Part shown: piece by piece, positions 35,357 through 43,501 of the stretch
Numbering within the stretch: position 1 is the stretch's first letter
Layout of the letters: each line of letters starts with the position of its first letter
Source of the DNA: Loktanella sp. M215
GTDB lineage: Bacteria; Pseudomonadota; Alphaproteobacteria; Rhodobacterales; Rhodobacteraceae
Reading direction: 5' to 3'
DNA length: 64,000 nucleotides
Assembly: GCF_021735925.1 (NCBI RefSeq)
Contig: NZ_WMEA01000001.1
Coordinates: 347,501-411,500 of the forward strand
Notes under the pieces: model-generated
Seen by the model: the letters and a program-made list of their open reading frames with translations, nothing else
Databases searched by the model: none
Told to the model about the DNA's origin: nothing
Position numbers and translations under genes: made by a program

Positions 35357-36979
35357 TCACTCTTCGGCGGCGACGCGGTACAGATCCTTGCCATACCAGG
35401 TATTCTGCACGTTGTTCTGCGGCAGACCCTTGATGACGGGGTTGATCATGTCGACCTTGGCGTAGTGATAGATCGGGATGATCGGCATCTCGTCGGCCAG
35501 CAGCGCCTCGGCCTCTTTATACAGCGGCTGCGGATCAGCGGCGGTTTTCGAGTCCGCCATGATCTTGTCGTACTGGTCGTTGAACCACTGGCCGTTGTTG
35601 TGACCCGAGTAGGAGGTCATCAGGTCGAGGTAGGTCGACGCCTCGTTGTAGTCGCCGCACCAAGCATAGCGCGCCATGTCGAAGTCCTGGTTCTGCATCC
35701 GGTCCGTGTGGATCTTCCACTCGTAGTTGTCGAGTTCCGCGTTCACGCCGATCGCCTTCAGCATCTGCGACGCGGCAATCGCGATCTTCTTGTGACTGTC
35801 GTCTGTGTTGTATTGCAGACGCAGGGTCAGGGGGTTGTCGGGACCGTAACCGGCCTCTTGCATCAACTCCTTGGCCTTCGCGATCCGCTCGGCCTGATCC
35901 ATGTCGTCGGCATAGGCGATATGCGGACGCTCGAAATCGGCGATGGCCCAATGGGTCCAGTTATAGGCCGCTTTCTGGCCGCCCTGCAGGATGCGGTCCA
36001 CGATCACGTCGCGGTCGATGGCAAAGGACATCGCCTGACGCACGCGCTTGTCCTTCAGCGCCTCCGGACCCTTCTCGCCCACGTTCAGCATGTAGATGTA
36101 GGAACAGTTGTAGGGGGTGGAGATCGCCTGATCGGGATATTCTTCCTTCAGACGCGGATACTGGCCTGCGGGGATCTGCACCCGGTCCAGTTCGCCCGCG
36201 AGGTAGCGGGTCAGCGCCTGATTGTTGTCGTTGATGGTCAGCGCGGTCAGCGTCTCCATCACCGTGTTCTCGGCGTCCCAGTAGGTGTCGTTCTTGGTCA
36301 TCACGACCCGCTCGCCCAGCTGATGCTCTGTCAAGTTGTAGGCGCCGTTGCCGACCAGATTGCCGGGTTGGGTCCAGTTGTCGCCGAATTCCTCGACCAC
36401 GGACTGCAGGATCGGGAAGGTCGAGCCATGGACCAGCATCTGCGGAAAATAAGGCAGTGGCGTGATGATCTTGACCTCGAGCGTGTGGTCGTCGATGGCC
36501 TTCACGCCCAGCTGGTCGGTGGGCATGTCGCCGGCGATGACCGCGGCGGCATTTTCGACCTGCATCAGTTCCATGTACCACGCGTATTCCGACGCGGTCG
36601 CGGGATCGGCCAGACGGCGCCAGCTGTAGACGAAGTCCTGCGCCGTGACCGGTTCACCGTTCGACCACTTCGCGGTGTCGCGCAGGTTGAAGGTATAGGT
36701 CAGGCCGTCGTCGGACAGGGTATGGTCCAGCGCCACGCCCGGTGTCAGGTTGCCGTCGCCGTCCTCGTTGTACAGCCCTTCGAACAAGTTGCGCAGGATG
36801 TCAGAGCCTTCGACATCGGTGTTGATCTGCGGGTCCATCGACTTGATCGCGTCCAGCAGCCAGAAGGTATAGGTCTGCTCGTCCGCCAGCGTGACGCCGT
36901 CCGGCACGGAGGCCGCATGGGCCGAGGCGGCGAGGCCTACGGCAATGGCCGTCGAGGCGAGGAATGTTCTCATTTTCAT
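35357..36979 (-). CDS. oppA: Oligopeptide-binding protein of an ABC transporter
   Basis: A 540-residue periplasmic binding protein of SBP family 5, with a Sec signal (STAIAVGLAASAHA). Typical blocks are FEGLYNEDGDGNLTPGVAL near 75, YTFNLRDTAKWSNGEPVTAQDFVYSWRR near 105, and VRQAMSFAIDRD near 315. The ATG at 36979 was chosen for the signal peptide and GGAG; the frame continues upstream to 37957 as a shadow of the lysozyme gene. It is first in the opp operon, before the permeases. Peptide specificity is not deducible. Confidence 0.94.
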   Translation of the reverse strand: MKMRTFLASTAIAVGLAASAHAASVPDGVTLADEQTYTFWLLDAIKSMDPQINTDVEGSDILRNLFEGLYNEDGDGNLTPGVALDHTLSDDGLTYTFNLRDTAKWSNGEPVTAQDFVYSWRRLADPATASEYAWYMELMQVENAAAVIAGDMPTDQLGVKAIDDHTLEVKIITPLPYFPQMLVHGSTFPILQSVVEEFGDNWTQPGNLVGNGAYNLTEHQLGERVVMTKNDTYWDAENTVMETLTALTINDNNQALTRYLAGELDRVQIPAGQYPRLKEEYPDQAISTPYNCSYIYMLNVGEKGPEALKDKRVRQAMSFAIDRDVIVDRILQGGQKAAYNWTHWAIADFERPHIAYADDMDQAERIAKAKELMQEAGYGPDNPLTLRLQYNTDDSHKKIAIAASQMLKAIGVNAELDNYEWKIHTDRMQNQDFDMARYAWCGDYNEASTYLDLMTSYSGHNNGQWFNDQYDKIMADSKTAADPQPLYKEAEALLADEMPIIPIYHYAKVDMINPVIKGLPQNNVQNTWYGKDLYRVAAEE

Positions 36980-37217
36980 AAGGGTTCTCCGGGCATGGTT
37001 TGATTTTGGGCGGTTCGCAGCGAACCGGATGCGGCAATCAACCCATGGTGGACACAAGATGCAATGGTTGACTTGACGGCAATGCCACGATGCGCGGGAC
37101 CCCGCGCCTGACGCAATAGGCCCGCGCCACCAAACGGTCACGCATCCTGTCCGCACTAAAGACAGGCGGTCCAGCATAGGTGCGACCCGACAGCGCCTCA
37201 GGCGCTGTGCCGCTGCG

Positions 37218-37985
37218 TCATTCGATCCACTTCGCCCATTGCGACGGTGATCCGGCAAAGGCGTTGATATCGACGGGCCGCGCGAACCCCGGCACGACGC
37301 CGGTGCCGGTGTATTGCCAGAACGACCAGCCTTCGCCGGGATAGCGTTCCGACGGGTGGGCGGCGACGGACCGCAGCCAGAACTGGGTGCGCGGCAGTTG
37401 TCCCAGCCCGGTCTGGTGATAGAAATCCGGCGTCGTATAGACCAGCGGTCGCTTGCCGTAGTGGCGTTCCAGCATGTCGAGGAACAGGGTCGCCTCGGCC
37501 CGCACCTCTGCCCCGGACGGGCGTCTGGTGCAGCTGCGCGACTGGTGGTTCCATTCCAGATCCAGCACCGGCGGCAGCGCCGACGGGTCGCGCGGCACGT
37601 TGCGGATGAACCATTCCGCCTGCTCGCGCGCGGACCGGCAGAAATAATAGAAGTGATAGGCCCCCTGCCGCACCCCGGCCGCCGCAGCGCCGGTGCGGTA
37701 GGTGTGGAACATCGGATCGGCCAGATCGCCGCCCTCTGTCGCCTTGATGTAGGCGAACGAAATGCCGGAGGCCCGCGCGGCGCGCCAGTCGACGTTACCC
37801 TGGTACCGCGACACGTCGACACCGTGGATCGGATAGAACGACGGCTGGCGTCCGACATTGTCATGCGGCTTGACGTCCGCAAATGACGGATAGGACACCG
37901 GCGCCGCGCGGCTGACCTGCGCCGTCCGGCCACCGCACCCCGCCAACAGGACCGCACAGAGCATCAGGGTGGTAAATGACCGCAT
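37218..37985 (-). CDS. GH25 lysozyme-like lipoprotein
   Basis: A 255-residue muramidase of glycoside hydrolase family 25, which cleaves peptidoglycan between MurNAc and GlcNAc. It has a lipoprotein signal (LCAVLLAGC). The GH25 barrel has GVDVSRYQGNVDW with the first catalytic Asp, YIKATEGGD, and VLDLEW with D-X-E. It ends with the FWQYTGTG strand. The ATG at 37985 begins the signal. It is likely outer-membrane or periplasmic. The gene stands alone between oppA and the his cluster. Confidence 0.9.
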   Translation of the reverse strand: MRSFTTLMLCAVLLAGCGGRTAQVSRAAPVSYPSFADVKPHDNVGRQPSFYPIHGVDVSRYQGNVDWRAARASGISFAYIKATEGGDLADPMFHTYRTGAAAAGVRQGAYHFYYFCRSAREQAEWFIRNVPRDPSALPPVLDLEWNHQSRSCTRRPSGAEVRAEATLFLDMLERHYGKRPLVYTTPDFYHQTGLGQLPRTQFWLRSVAAHPSERYPGEGWSFWQYTGTGVVPGFARPVDINAFAGSPSQWAKWIE

Positions 37986-38415
37986 CACGGCTCCTGCAAA
38001 CAAGGCGAATTCAACACGGACACAACCGCACGCGCCCCGGTCCAAGTCAACCACGCGATGACCCCGCCGGGCCCGCGCACGGCAGAAAACTGCGCTTTGC
38101 CAAAAGAAGCGGACGTTCTGGGGGGCCCGCCGCGTTATCCTGCCGCAGATCACCGATGCAAAGGCTCTCGCCATGTGCCGAACGCCGCGCTGCGCACCTT
38201 CACCGGGGCGGGCATATCAGGGGGCGCGACAAGCGATTGCCGGCTTTATCTGCCAAAGAAGACCGGCCAGACTTATCGCGGCATCCAGACCTGCACCGAT
38301 ACCTCCAGCGGCACGCCGTCCACATGGCCCGCGACGGTGACGCTCGACGGGCTGCTGGCCTTGAGCGCAGGCGCAGCGCAGGTGCGGCGCAGTCGTTCCG
38401 GTTCTGCCTTGGCGA
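37986..38415. other. 430-bp region between lysozyme and hisG
   Basis: Apart from the weak plus-strand frame listed at 38175-38447 I see only the lysozyme promoter area. No clear terminator or repeat was found. Confidence 0.4.
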
Positions 38416-38447
38416 CTAAAGCCCCAGCCGCGCCTCCAGCGCCTTGA
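38175..38447 (+). CDS. Unrecognised short ORF (possible remnant)
   Basis: A 90-residue frame from a GTG (38175) that reads ALRTFTGAGISGGATSDCRL, then LYLPKKTGQTYRGIQTCTDT. The Thr/Ser/Gly-rich, Cys-paired start looks protein-like, but the tail (about the last 30 residues) is low-complexity and overlaps the hisG 3' end on the opposite strand. I do not recognise a family. It may be the start of a truncated gene. A shadow frame is also possible. Confidence 0.2.
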   Translation: MPNAALRTFTGAGISGGATSDCRLYLPKKTGQTYRGIQTCTDTSSGTPSTWPATVTLDGLLALSAGAAQVRRSRSGSALATKAPAAPPAP

Positions 38448-39105
38448 AGGTCAGACGCTGTTCGGTGCTCCAGTCGCGGCGGGACGTGCGGAACAGCGTC
38501 GCCTGGCTCGCGTGGATCATCCCGTCGCTGAGGATCTTCAGGCCGTTCGCCCGCAGGGTCTCCCCGGTCGAGGTGATGTCGGCAATCGCCTCTGCCGTCT
38601 CGTTCTTGACGGTGCCTTCGGTGGCGCCCTGACTGTCGATCAGCGCGTAATCCGCGACCCCCGCCTGTTTCAGGAAATCGCGCACCAGCCGGTGGTATTT
38701 CGTGGCGATCCGCAACCGGTGACCGTGCCGCGCCCGGAATGCCGACGCCGCCGCATCAAGATCGTCAAGCGTATCCACATCGACCCAGGCCTGCGGCACG
38801 GCAATGATCAGGTCCGCCCCGCCAAAGCCCAGCAGCGCCACCTCGCGCACCGTGTTTTCCCAGTTCACCAGCTTTTCGCGCACGAGGTCGGACCCGGTCA
38901 CACCCATCTGGATGCGCCCCGCCGCTAGTTCGCGCGGGATCTCGCCCGCACTCAGCAGCACCAGTTCGACGCCGTCGATCCCGTCGACGGCACCCGCATA
39001 TTCCCGCTCGCTGCCGGACTTGCGCAGGGTCACGCCGCGGTTGCCGAACCACTGGAATGTCTTTTCCATCAGCCGCCCCTTGGACGGCACACCCAGTTTC
39101 AGCAT
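38416..39105 (-). CDS. hisG: ATP phosphoribosyltransferase, short form
   Basis: A 229-residue catalytic subunit of the first step of histidine synthesis (PRPP plus ATP). It has GVPSKGRLMEKT at the N-terminus, GADLIIAVPQAWVDV, and the PRPP loop region DSQGATEGTVKNETAEAIAD. The short form lacks the C-terminal regulatory domain and needs HisZ, encoded immediately upstream. Its ATG overlaps the hisZ stop (TGATG). It is last in the hisS-hisZ-hisG operon. Confidence 0.95.
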   Translation of the reverse strand: MLKLGVPSKGRLMEKTFQWFGNRGVTLRKSGSEREYAGAVDGIDGVELVLLSAGEIPRELAAGRIQMGVTGSDLVREKLVNWENTVREVALLGFGGADLIIAVPQAWVDVDTLDDLDAAASAFRARHGHRLRIATKYHRLVRDFLKQAGVADYALIDSQGATEGTVKNETAEAIADITSTGETLRANGLKILSDGMIHASQATLFRTSRRDWSTEQRLTFKALEARLGL

Positions 39106-40184
39106 CAGACCATCCCCCGCACGGCCAGCACCAGATCGGGCCGGATGACACCACCGACCGCAGGCACGGCGTTTCCGTCACCCAGACGTGCCGTCAGCGC
39201 GTCATAGCGTCCGCCCGTCGCCACCGGCGGCAGGTTCGGATCGGCGGCGTAGAACCCGAAGACGAAGCCGTCGTAATATTCCAGCGACGTGCGGCCATAG
39301 CTGCCCTCGAACTCCAGCGCGCTGACGTCGACGCCATAATCCTCCAGCGCATCCAGCCGCGCGTTCAGCCGCATCACGGCGGGACCGATGGCGGGCATGT
39401 CCACGGCGATATCGCGCAGCTGACTCAGCACGTGATCCGAGGTTTCGCGCAGGCCCAGCAGCGTATCGAGCAAGGCCAGCTCCTCGCTGCTGATCGGCGG
39501 GGTCGCAGCGTCGGCGCGCAGGGTCGCGATGCGGTCCGCAACCTCGGTCCGGCTGCGTTTGCCGATGTCCGGCCCGGCGGTGGCAAAGGGATCGGCGGCC
39601 GCCAGCAGCGCCGCGCGCGTCGGCGGCACAGGCGAGCGTCCGCCAAAGCGGTCCAGCAGCGTGCGGAACCGCCGCGGCCGCCAGATGTGCCGCGCCAGCG
39701 CCGCCTTGCGCGCATCTGATGTGCGCAGCCCGGCGACGGCGGCCATCAGGATGCCGATATCCCCCGTGGCCGCCCGCAGCGGCAGATCGCCCAGCGCGTC
39801 ACGGATCGCGGCAAAGACCTCTGCATCGGCCAGCGCGGGATTGGTGCCGTCAAAGACCTCGTAGCCGACCTGCACGAATTCGCTCAGGCGGTCAGGGGCA
39901 TTGTCCTGCTTGCGGAACACCTTGCCCGCATAGGTATAACGGGCGGGTTCGGCGTGGCTTTCCATGTGCATCTGCACCACGGGCACGGTGAAGTCGGGCC
40001 GCAGCACCATCTCGCCGCGCACCGGATCGCTGGTCAGATAGGACCGGCCACGAATATCCTCGCCGTAAAGGTCCAGCAGCGTGTCCGCCGGTTGCAGCAC
40101 GTCGGTCTGCACGATCACCGCGTCGCGCGCGGCAAAGAGGTCGCGCAAACGGTCCGCCTCGGCCAGTTGAGCGGCGAGGGTCAC
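39105..40184 (-). CDS. hisZ: ATP phosphoribosyltransferase regulatory subunit
   Basis: A 359-residue HisRS paralogue without tRNA-charging ability that pairs with short HisG in a hetero-octamer. It has the class II motif-like RPDFTVPV and [19 protein letters not shown]. The GTG start at 40184 overlaps the hisS TGA (GTGA); upstream frame extension is shadow. It lies between its parent-like hisS and hisG, the expected order for translation coupling. Confidence 0.92.
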   Translation of the reverse strand: MTLAAQLAEADRLRDLFAARDAVIVQTDVLQPADTLLDLYGEDIRGRSYLTSDPVRGEMVLRPDFTVPVVQMHMESHAEPARYTYAGKVFRKQDNAPDRLSEFVQVGYEVFDGTNPALADAEVFAAIRDALGDLPLRAATGDIGILMAAVAGLRTSDARKAALARHIWRPRRFRTLLDRFGGRSPVPPTRAALLAAADPFATAGPDIGKRSRTEVADRIATLRADAATPPISSEELALLDTLLGLRETSDHVLSQLRDIAVDMPAIGPAVMRLNARLDALEDYGVDVSALEFEGSYGRTSLEYYDGFVFGFYAADPNLPPVATGGRYDALTARLGDGNAVPAVGGVIRPDLVLAVRGMV

Positions 40185-41659
40185 GCCTGATCCGCCAGCA
40201 TCTTTTGCACCTCGACCACAAGGTCGGCCAGCGGCACTTCCTTCTGGCTCGGGCGGTCTTTCCATTCCTCCAGCGTGGCGTTTTCAGCCAGCTGCTTGCC
40301 AAGGATCAGGTCCTTGATCTGCACGACACCCCGGTCGAATTCATCGCCCCCCGCGATCACGGCGACTGGGGAGTTGCGTTTATCCGCATATTTCAACTGG
40401 TTGCCGAAGTTCTTCGGATTGCCCAGATAGACCTCTGCCCGGATGCCCGCGTTGCGCAGATCGGCAACCATCGTCTGATAATCCGCCATCCGCGCCTTCT
40501 CCATGACGGTCACGACGACGGGGCCTGCGTCGGTCGTATCCAGCCGCCCCGTCGCATGCAGCGCCGCCAGCAAGCGGTCGACGCCGATGGACACACCCGT
40601 CGCCGGCACCGCCTGCCCGGTGAACCGCTTGACCAGATCGTCATACCGCCCGCCACCCGCGACAGAGCCGAAGTTGCGCACGTTGCCCTTTTCGTCGGTG
40701 ACCTCGAAGGTCAGCTCCGCCTCGAACACCGGCCCGGTGTAATAGCCGAGGCCGCGCACGACGGAAGGGTCGATGACGATGCGGTCGGGGCCGTAACCTT
40801 GGGCGGCCAGCAGATCGGCGATGGTTTGAAGCTCTTCCACACCCTCGGCGCCTGTGTCCGATCCCGTCACAAGCGTCGCCAACCGACCCAGAGTCTCTGC
40901 GTTGTCGCCGGCCAAGGCTGCGACGAAATCAAGCACGACCTGCGCCTGTGCGTCGCCCAGCCCTGCCCCCTTCGTCACATCCCCGCTTTCGTCGCGGCGC
41001 CCCTCGCCCAGAAGCGCGCGGACACCGTCCACGCCCAGCCGGTCCAGCTTGTCGATGGCGCGCAACACGATGCCGCGCTCGGCTTCCTTGTCGTCGCCTG
41101 ACAGGCCCGCCACCTCCAGCACGCCGTTCAGGACTTTGCGGTTGTTCACGCGGATCACGTAGTCGCCGCGCTTGATCCCCACGGCCTCCAGCGTATCCGA
41201 AAGCATCGCGCAGATCTCGGCGTCCGCGGCGACAGACGGCGCGCCCACCGTATCGGCGTCGCATTGATAAAACTGGCGAAACCGCCCCGGACCGGGCTTT
41301 TCGTTGCGCCAGACCGGCCCCATCGCATAGCGGCGATAGGGGCTTGGCAGATCGTTGCGATACTGCGCCGCGACCCGCGCCAGCGGTGCTGTCAGGTCGT
41401 AGCGCAGTGCCAGCCAGTCGGCGTCCTCTTCCCAGGCAAAGACCCCCTCGTTCGGCCGGTCCACGTCGGGCAGGAACTTGCCAAGCGCCTCGACCGTCTC
41501 GACCCCGCTCGTCTCCAAGGGATCGAAGCCATAGCGATGATAGACCGCGGCGATCTTGCGCAGCATCTCGGTGCGCTGCGTGACCTCGGCACCGAAATAA
41601 TCGCGAAAGCCCTTGGGCGTCTCGGCCTTGGGGCGCGGGGTCTTCTTGTCCTTGGCCAT
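40181..41659 (-). CDS. hisS: Histidyl-tRNA synthetase
   Basis: A 492-residue class II synthetase that charges tRNA-His. The HisA-type motif [11 protein letters not shown], the class II motifs [10 protein letters not shown] and [22 protein letters not shown], and a C-terminal anticodon domain (about 400-492) are seen. The ATG at 41659 ([13 protein letters not shown]) fits the family; the frame runs upstream to 41740. The 32-bp palindromic element lies about 92 bp upstream, so it may control the operon. Confidence 0.94.
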   Translation of the reverse strand: MAKDKKTPRPKAETPKGFRDYFGAEVTQRTEMLRKIAAVYHRYGFDPLETSGVETVEALGKFLPDVDRPNEGVFAWEEDADWLALRYDLTAPLARVAAQYRNDLPSPYRRYAMGPVWRNEKPGPGRFRQFYQCDADTVGAPSVAADAEICAMLSDTLEAVGIKRGDYVIRVNNRKVLNGVLEVAGLSGDDKEAERGIVLRAIDKLDRLGVDGVRALLGEGRRDESGDVTKGAGLGDAQAQVVLDFVAALAGDNAETLGRLATLVTGSDTGAEGVEELQTIADLLAAQGYGPDRIVIDPSVVRGLGYYTGPVFEAELTFEVTDEKGNVRNFGSVAGGGRYDDLVKRFTGQAVPATGVSIGVDRLLAALHATGRLDTTDAGPVVVTVMEKARMADYQTMVADLRNAGIRAEVYLGNPKNFGNQLKYADKRNSPVAVIAGGDEFDRGVVQIKDLILGKQLAENATLEEWKDRPSQKEVPLADLVVEVQKMLADQA

Positions 41660-41751
41660 GATGGTCCTCTGGCTGCGGGGGATCTTGTGGCGCGACATAA
41701 CCTGCGCCCGCCTGCGGGGCAAGGACGCGGCGCTTTGCATCGCAAAACCTC

Positions 41752-41783
41752 AATGTTTCGCATGCGAAACATATTATGTAAAA
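41752..41783 (-). repeat. 32-bp conserved palindromic element, copy 2
   Basis: It holds the perfect 20-bp palindrome ATGTTTCGCATGCGAAACAT (41753-41772) plus the AT-rich arm TTTTACATAAT on the minus strand. It is 31/32 identical to the copy at 7766-7797. It lies upstream of hisS and divergent slyX. No similarity extends beyond the element. Confidence 0.75.
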
Positions 41784-41878
41784 TAGATCAGCGAAATGAA
41801 CGGGTTATTCACATGCGCCACCGATCCTGCCGCAACGGGCAGTGGCGCCCCCTGCCGCGGTGCGCTAGACCTTTGCCC

Positions 41879-42082
41879 ATGACCGATATCATGCGCCTCG
41901 AAGAACAGATCGCCCACCTGACCCGCCTGGTCGAAGACCTGAGCGATGTCGTCGCCCGTCAGGACCGCGCCATCGACACGGCGACCCGCCGGATCGAGAT
42001 GCTGATGCAGCGCGAGGCCACCCGCGAGGCTGACGCCGGCGGCACGGTCCCGCTTGGCGACCAGCGCCCGCCGCACTGGTAG
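41879..42082 (+). CDS. slyX: SlyX-family protein
   Basis: A 67-residue coiled-coil protein (heptads through LEEQIAHLTRLVEDLSDVVA and RQDRAIDTATRRIEMLM) ending in the family-typical PPHW. The function of SlyX is unknown. The gene is divergent from hisS and is directly followed by a REP-like repeat that starts at its stop codon. Confidence 0.88.
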   Translation: MTDIMRLEEQIAHLTRLVEDLSDVVARQDRAIDTATRRIEMLMQREATREADAGGTVPLGDQRPPHW

Positions 42083-42140
42083 CCCCTTCTTCTGGTCAAA
42101 AATACTTCGGGGGAGGCGCAGCCGGGGGCAGAGCCCCCAG
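42083..42140 (+). repeat. REP-like element copy 1
   Basis: It begins CCCCTTCTTCTGGTC, runs into AAAAATACTTCGGGGG, and ends in a palindrome GGGGGCAGAGCCCCC (42124-42138). The first 35 bases are identical to the copy at 47926. The end hairpin may also serve as a terminator. Confidence 0.8.
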
Positions 42141-42152
42141 CCACGCCCGTCA

Positions 42153-42806
42153 TCAGCGCACCATCGCCGCAACGGCCTGCGGCAGGGGCATGTCACCGTC
42201 GGTCAGCTCCAGCGCCTCCTGCCGGATGCCGGGCGCATCGACCAGTTCGGCCAGCACGCCCGCCACGTGCCCGCGCGCCACGTCGCCATAGGCAATCGCA
42301 CGGCCCAGCGTGACATGTCCGTCGCCATCATCGTCCTTCAGCGTGCCCGGGCGCAGCAGCACCCAGTCCAGATCGCTTGCGGCGATCGCCACGTCGGCGC
42401 GCTTTTTCTGGGTCATATAGTGCTCGAACCCCGCGCCCAGATCCTGCGTCCGCCCCGCCTCGGGAAAGACCGAGACGACCAGCAGGCGGCGGATGCCGTT
42501 GGCGCGGGCGGCGGCGAGCATCTTGATCGGGCCGTCGCCGTCGATAACGGTCGCCCGGTCCTGCCCGGACCCGGCGGCACCGGCTGAAAAGACCACGACA
42601 TCGGCACCTTTCAGCGCCGCGGTCATTGCGGCCTCGTCCATCTGCATCAGGTCACCGGCGACGGGGGTCACACCCTTCGCGCGCAGGTCGTCCGCCTGTT
42701 CGGGCTTGCGGTGCAACCCGCTGACGGTATGGCCGCGGTCCTGCAGCAACGGGATCAGGCGCTGACCGACGCCGCCGGTCGCGCCGATGATAAAGACGTG
42801 GGCCAT
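42153..42806 (-). CDS. NAD(P)H-binding atypical SDR protein
   Basis: A 217-residue Rossmann protein of the atypical SDR (NmrA/BVR-B-like) group, with GATGGVGQRLIPLL at the N-terminus, VVFSAGAAGSGQDR near 75 and the PGTLKDDDGDG strand. It could be a reductase or a redox sensor. The substrate is unknown and it is encoded alone. Confidence 0.8.
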   Translation of the reverse strand: MAHVFIIGATGGVGQRLIPLLQDRGHTVSGLHRKPEQADDLRAKGVTPVAGDLMQMDEAAMTAALKGADVVVFSAGAAGSGQDRATVIDGDGPIKMLAAARANGIRRLLVVSVFPEAGRTQDLGAGFEHYMTQKKRADVAIAASDLDWVLLRPGTLKDDDGDGHVTLGRAIAYGDVARGHVAGVLAELVDAPGIRQEALELTDGDMPLPQAVAAMVR

Positions 42807-42866
42807 GGGATGTTTCTTGATCTGGTTTGACCCGGCACAATGGCTTTGCTGCGGGATTGTTCCGCC

Positions 42867-43433
42867 TCAGCGTTCGTCGCCCGCTTCGGCCACGACGCCT
42901 TCGTGCAGCAGGTATTCGACCCAGGTGTCGCTGTCGGAAAACGACGGATAGGCGGTGACGAAGACCGTCCGGCGGCTGAGTGCGTCAAGCTTCGCACCGC
43001 AGGGTTGGCCGGACGGGGCGCCGCAATAGGCGGCCTTGATGACCTCGTAGGTCTTGTCCGTATCGGAATAGGGGCGCTTGTTCGTCGGCTGGTAGCGGAC
43101 GCCTTCGTGGGTCGCCGCGTCACCCATCAGCACGAGGGCGGCGGTGAACTGACGCAGGCAACCGTCGGTGAAGCCGTCGATGTAATGCGCCCGCTGGGCC
43201 GTGCTGCTGGGGTTGGTGTCATAGACCGTATAGCCCGCCGCGGTCACCACGGGTTTGCCGAGGCTCGCGGCGCTGACGCCGCAGGTCGTGTCGATCCGGC
43301 CAAAGGGCAATCCGGCCCCGGGCGCCACCTGCCCCGCGTCCACGTCACTGTTGACGACGGGCGCGCCACCGCCGGTGCCGGCGCAGCCCGCGACGACAAG
43401 GCAAAGGATCAGACTGGTAAAACTGCGATGCAT
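42867..43433 (-). CDS. Lipoprotein of unknown function
   Basis: A 188-residue protein with a lipobox (ILCLVVAGC, Cys 17). The mature part has four Cys (CGVSAASL, GCLRQF, YCGAPSGQPCGAK) that could make disulfides in the periplasm. The start at 43433 is the only one preceding a signal. I recognise no family. Confidence 0.75.
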   Translation of the reverse strand: MHRSFTSLILCLVVAGCAGTGGGAPVVNSDVDAGQVAPGAGLPFGRIDTTCGVSAASLGKPVVTAAGYTVYDTNPSSTAQRAHYIDGFTDGCLRQFTAALVLMGDAATHEGVRYQPTNKRPYSDTDKTYEVIKAAYCGAPSGQPCGAKLDALSRRTVFVTAYPSFSDSDTWVEYLLHEGVVAEAGDER

Positions 43434-43501
43434 GGACAGACCCCGTTGGTGTCCGCCTGAATTAGCATCACCGCCGGTCAAAGCGAGTCCCTTTGACGGC
43501 A

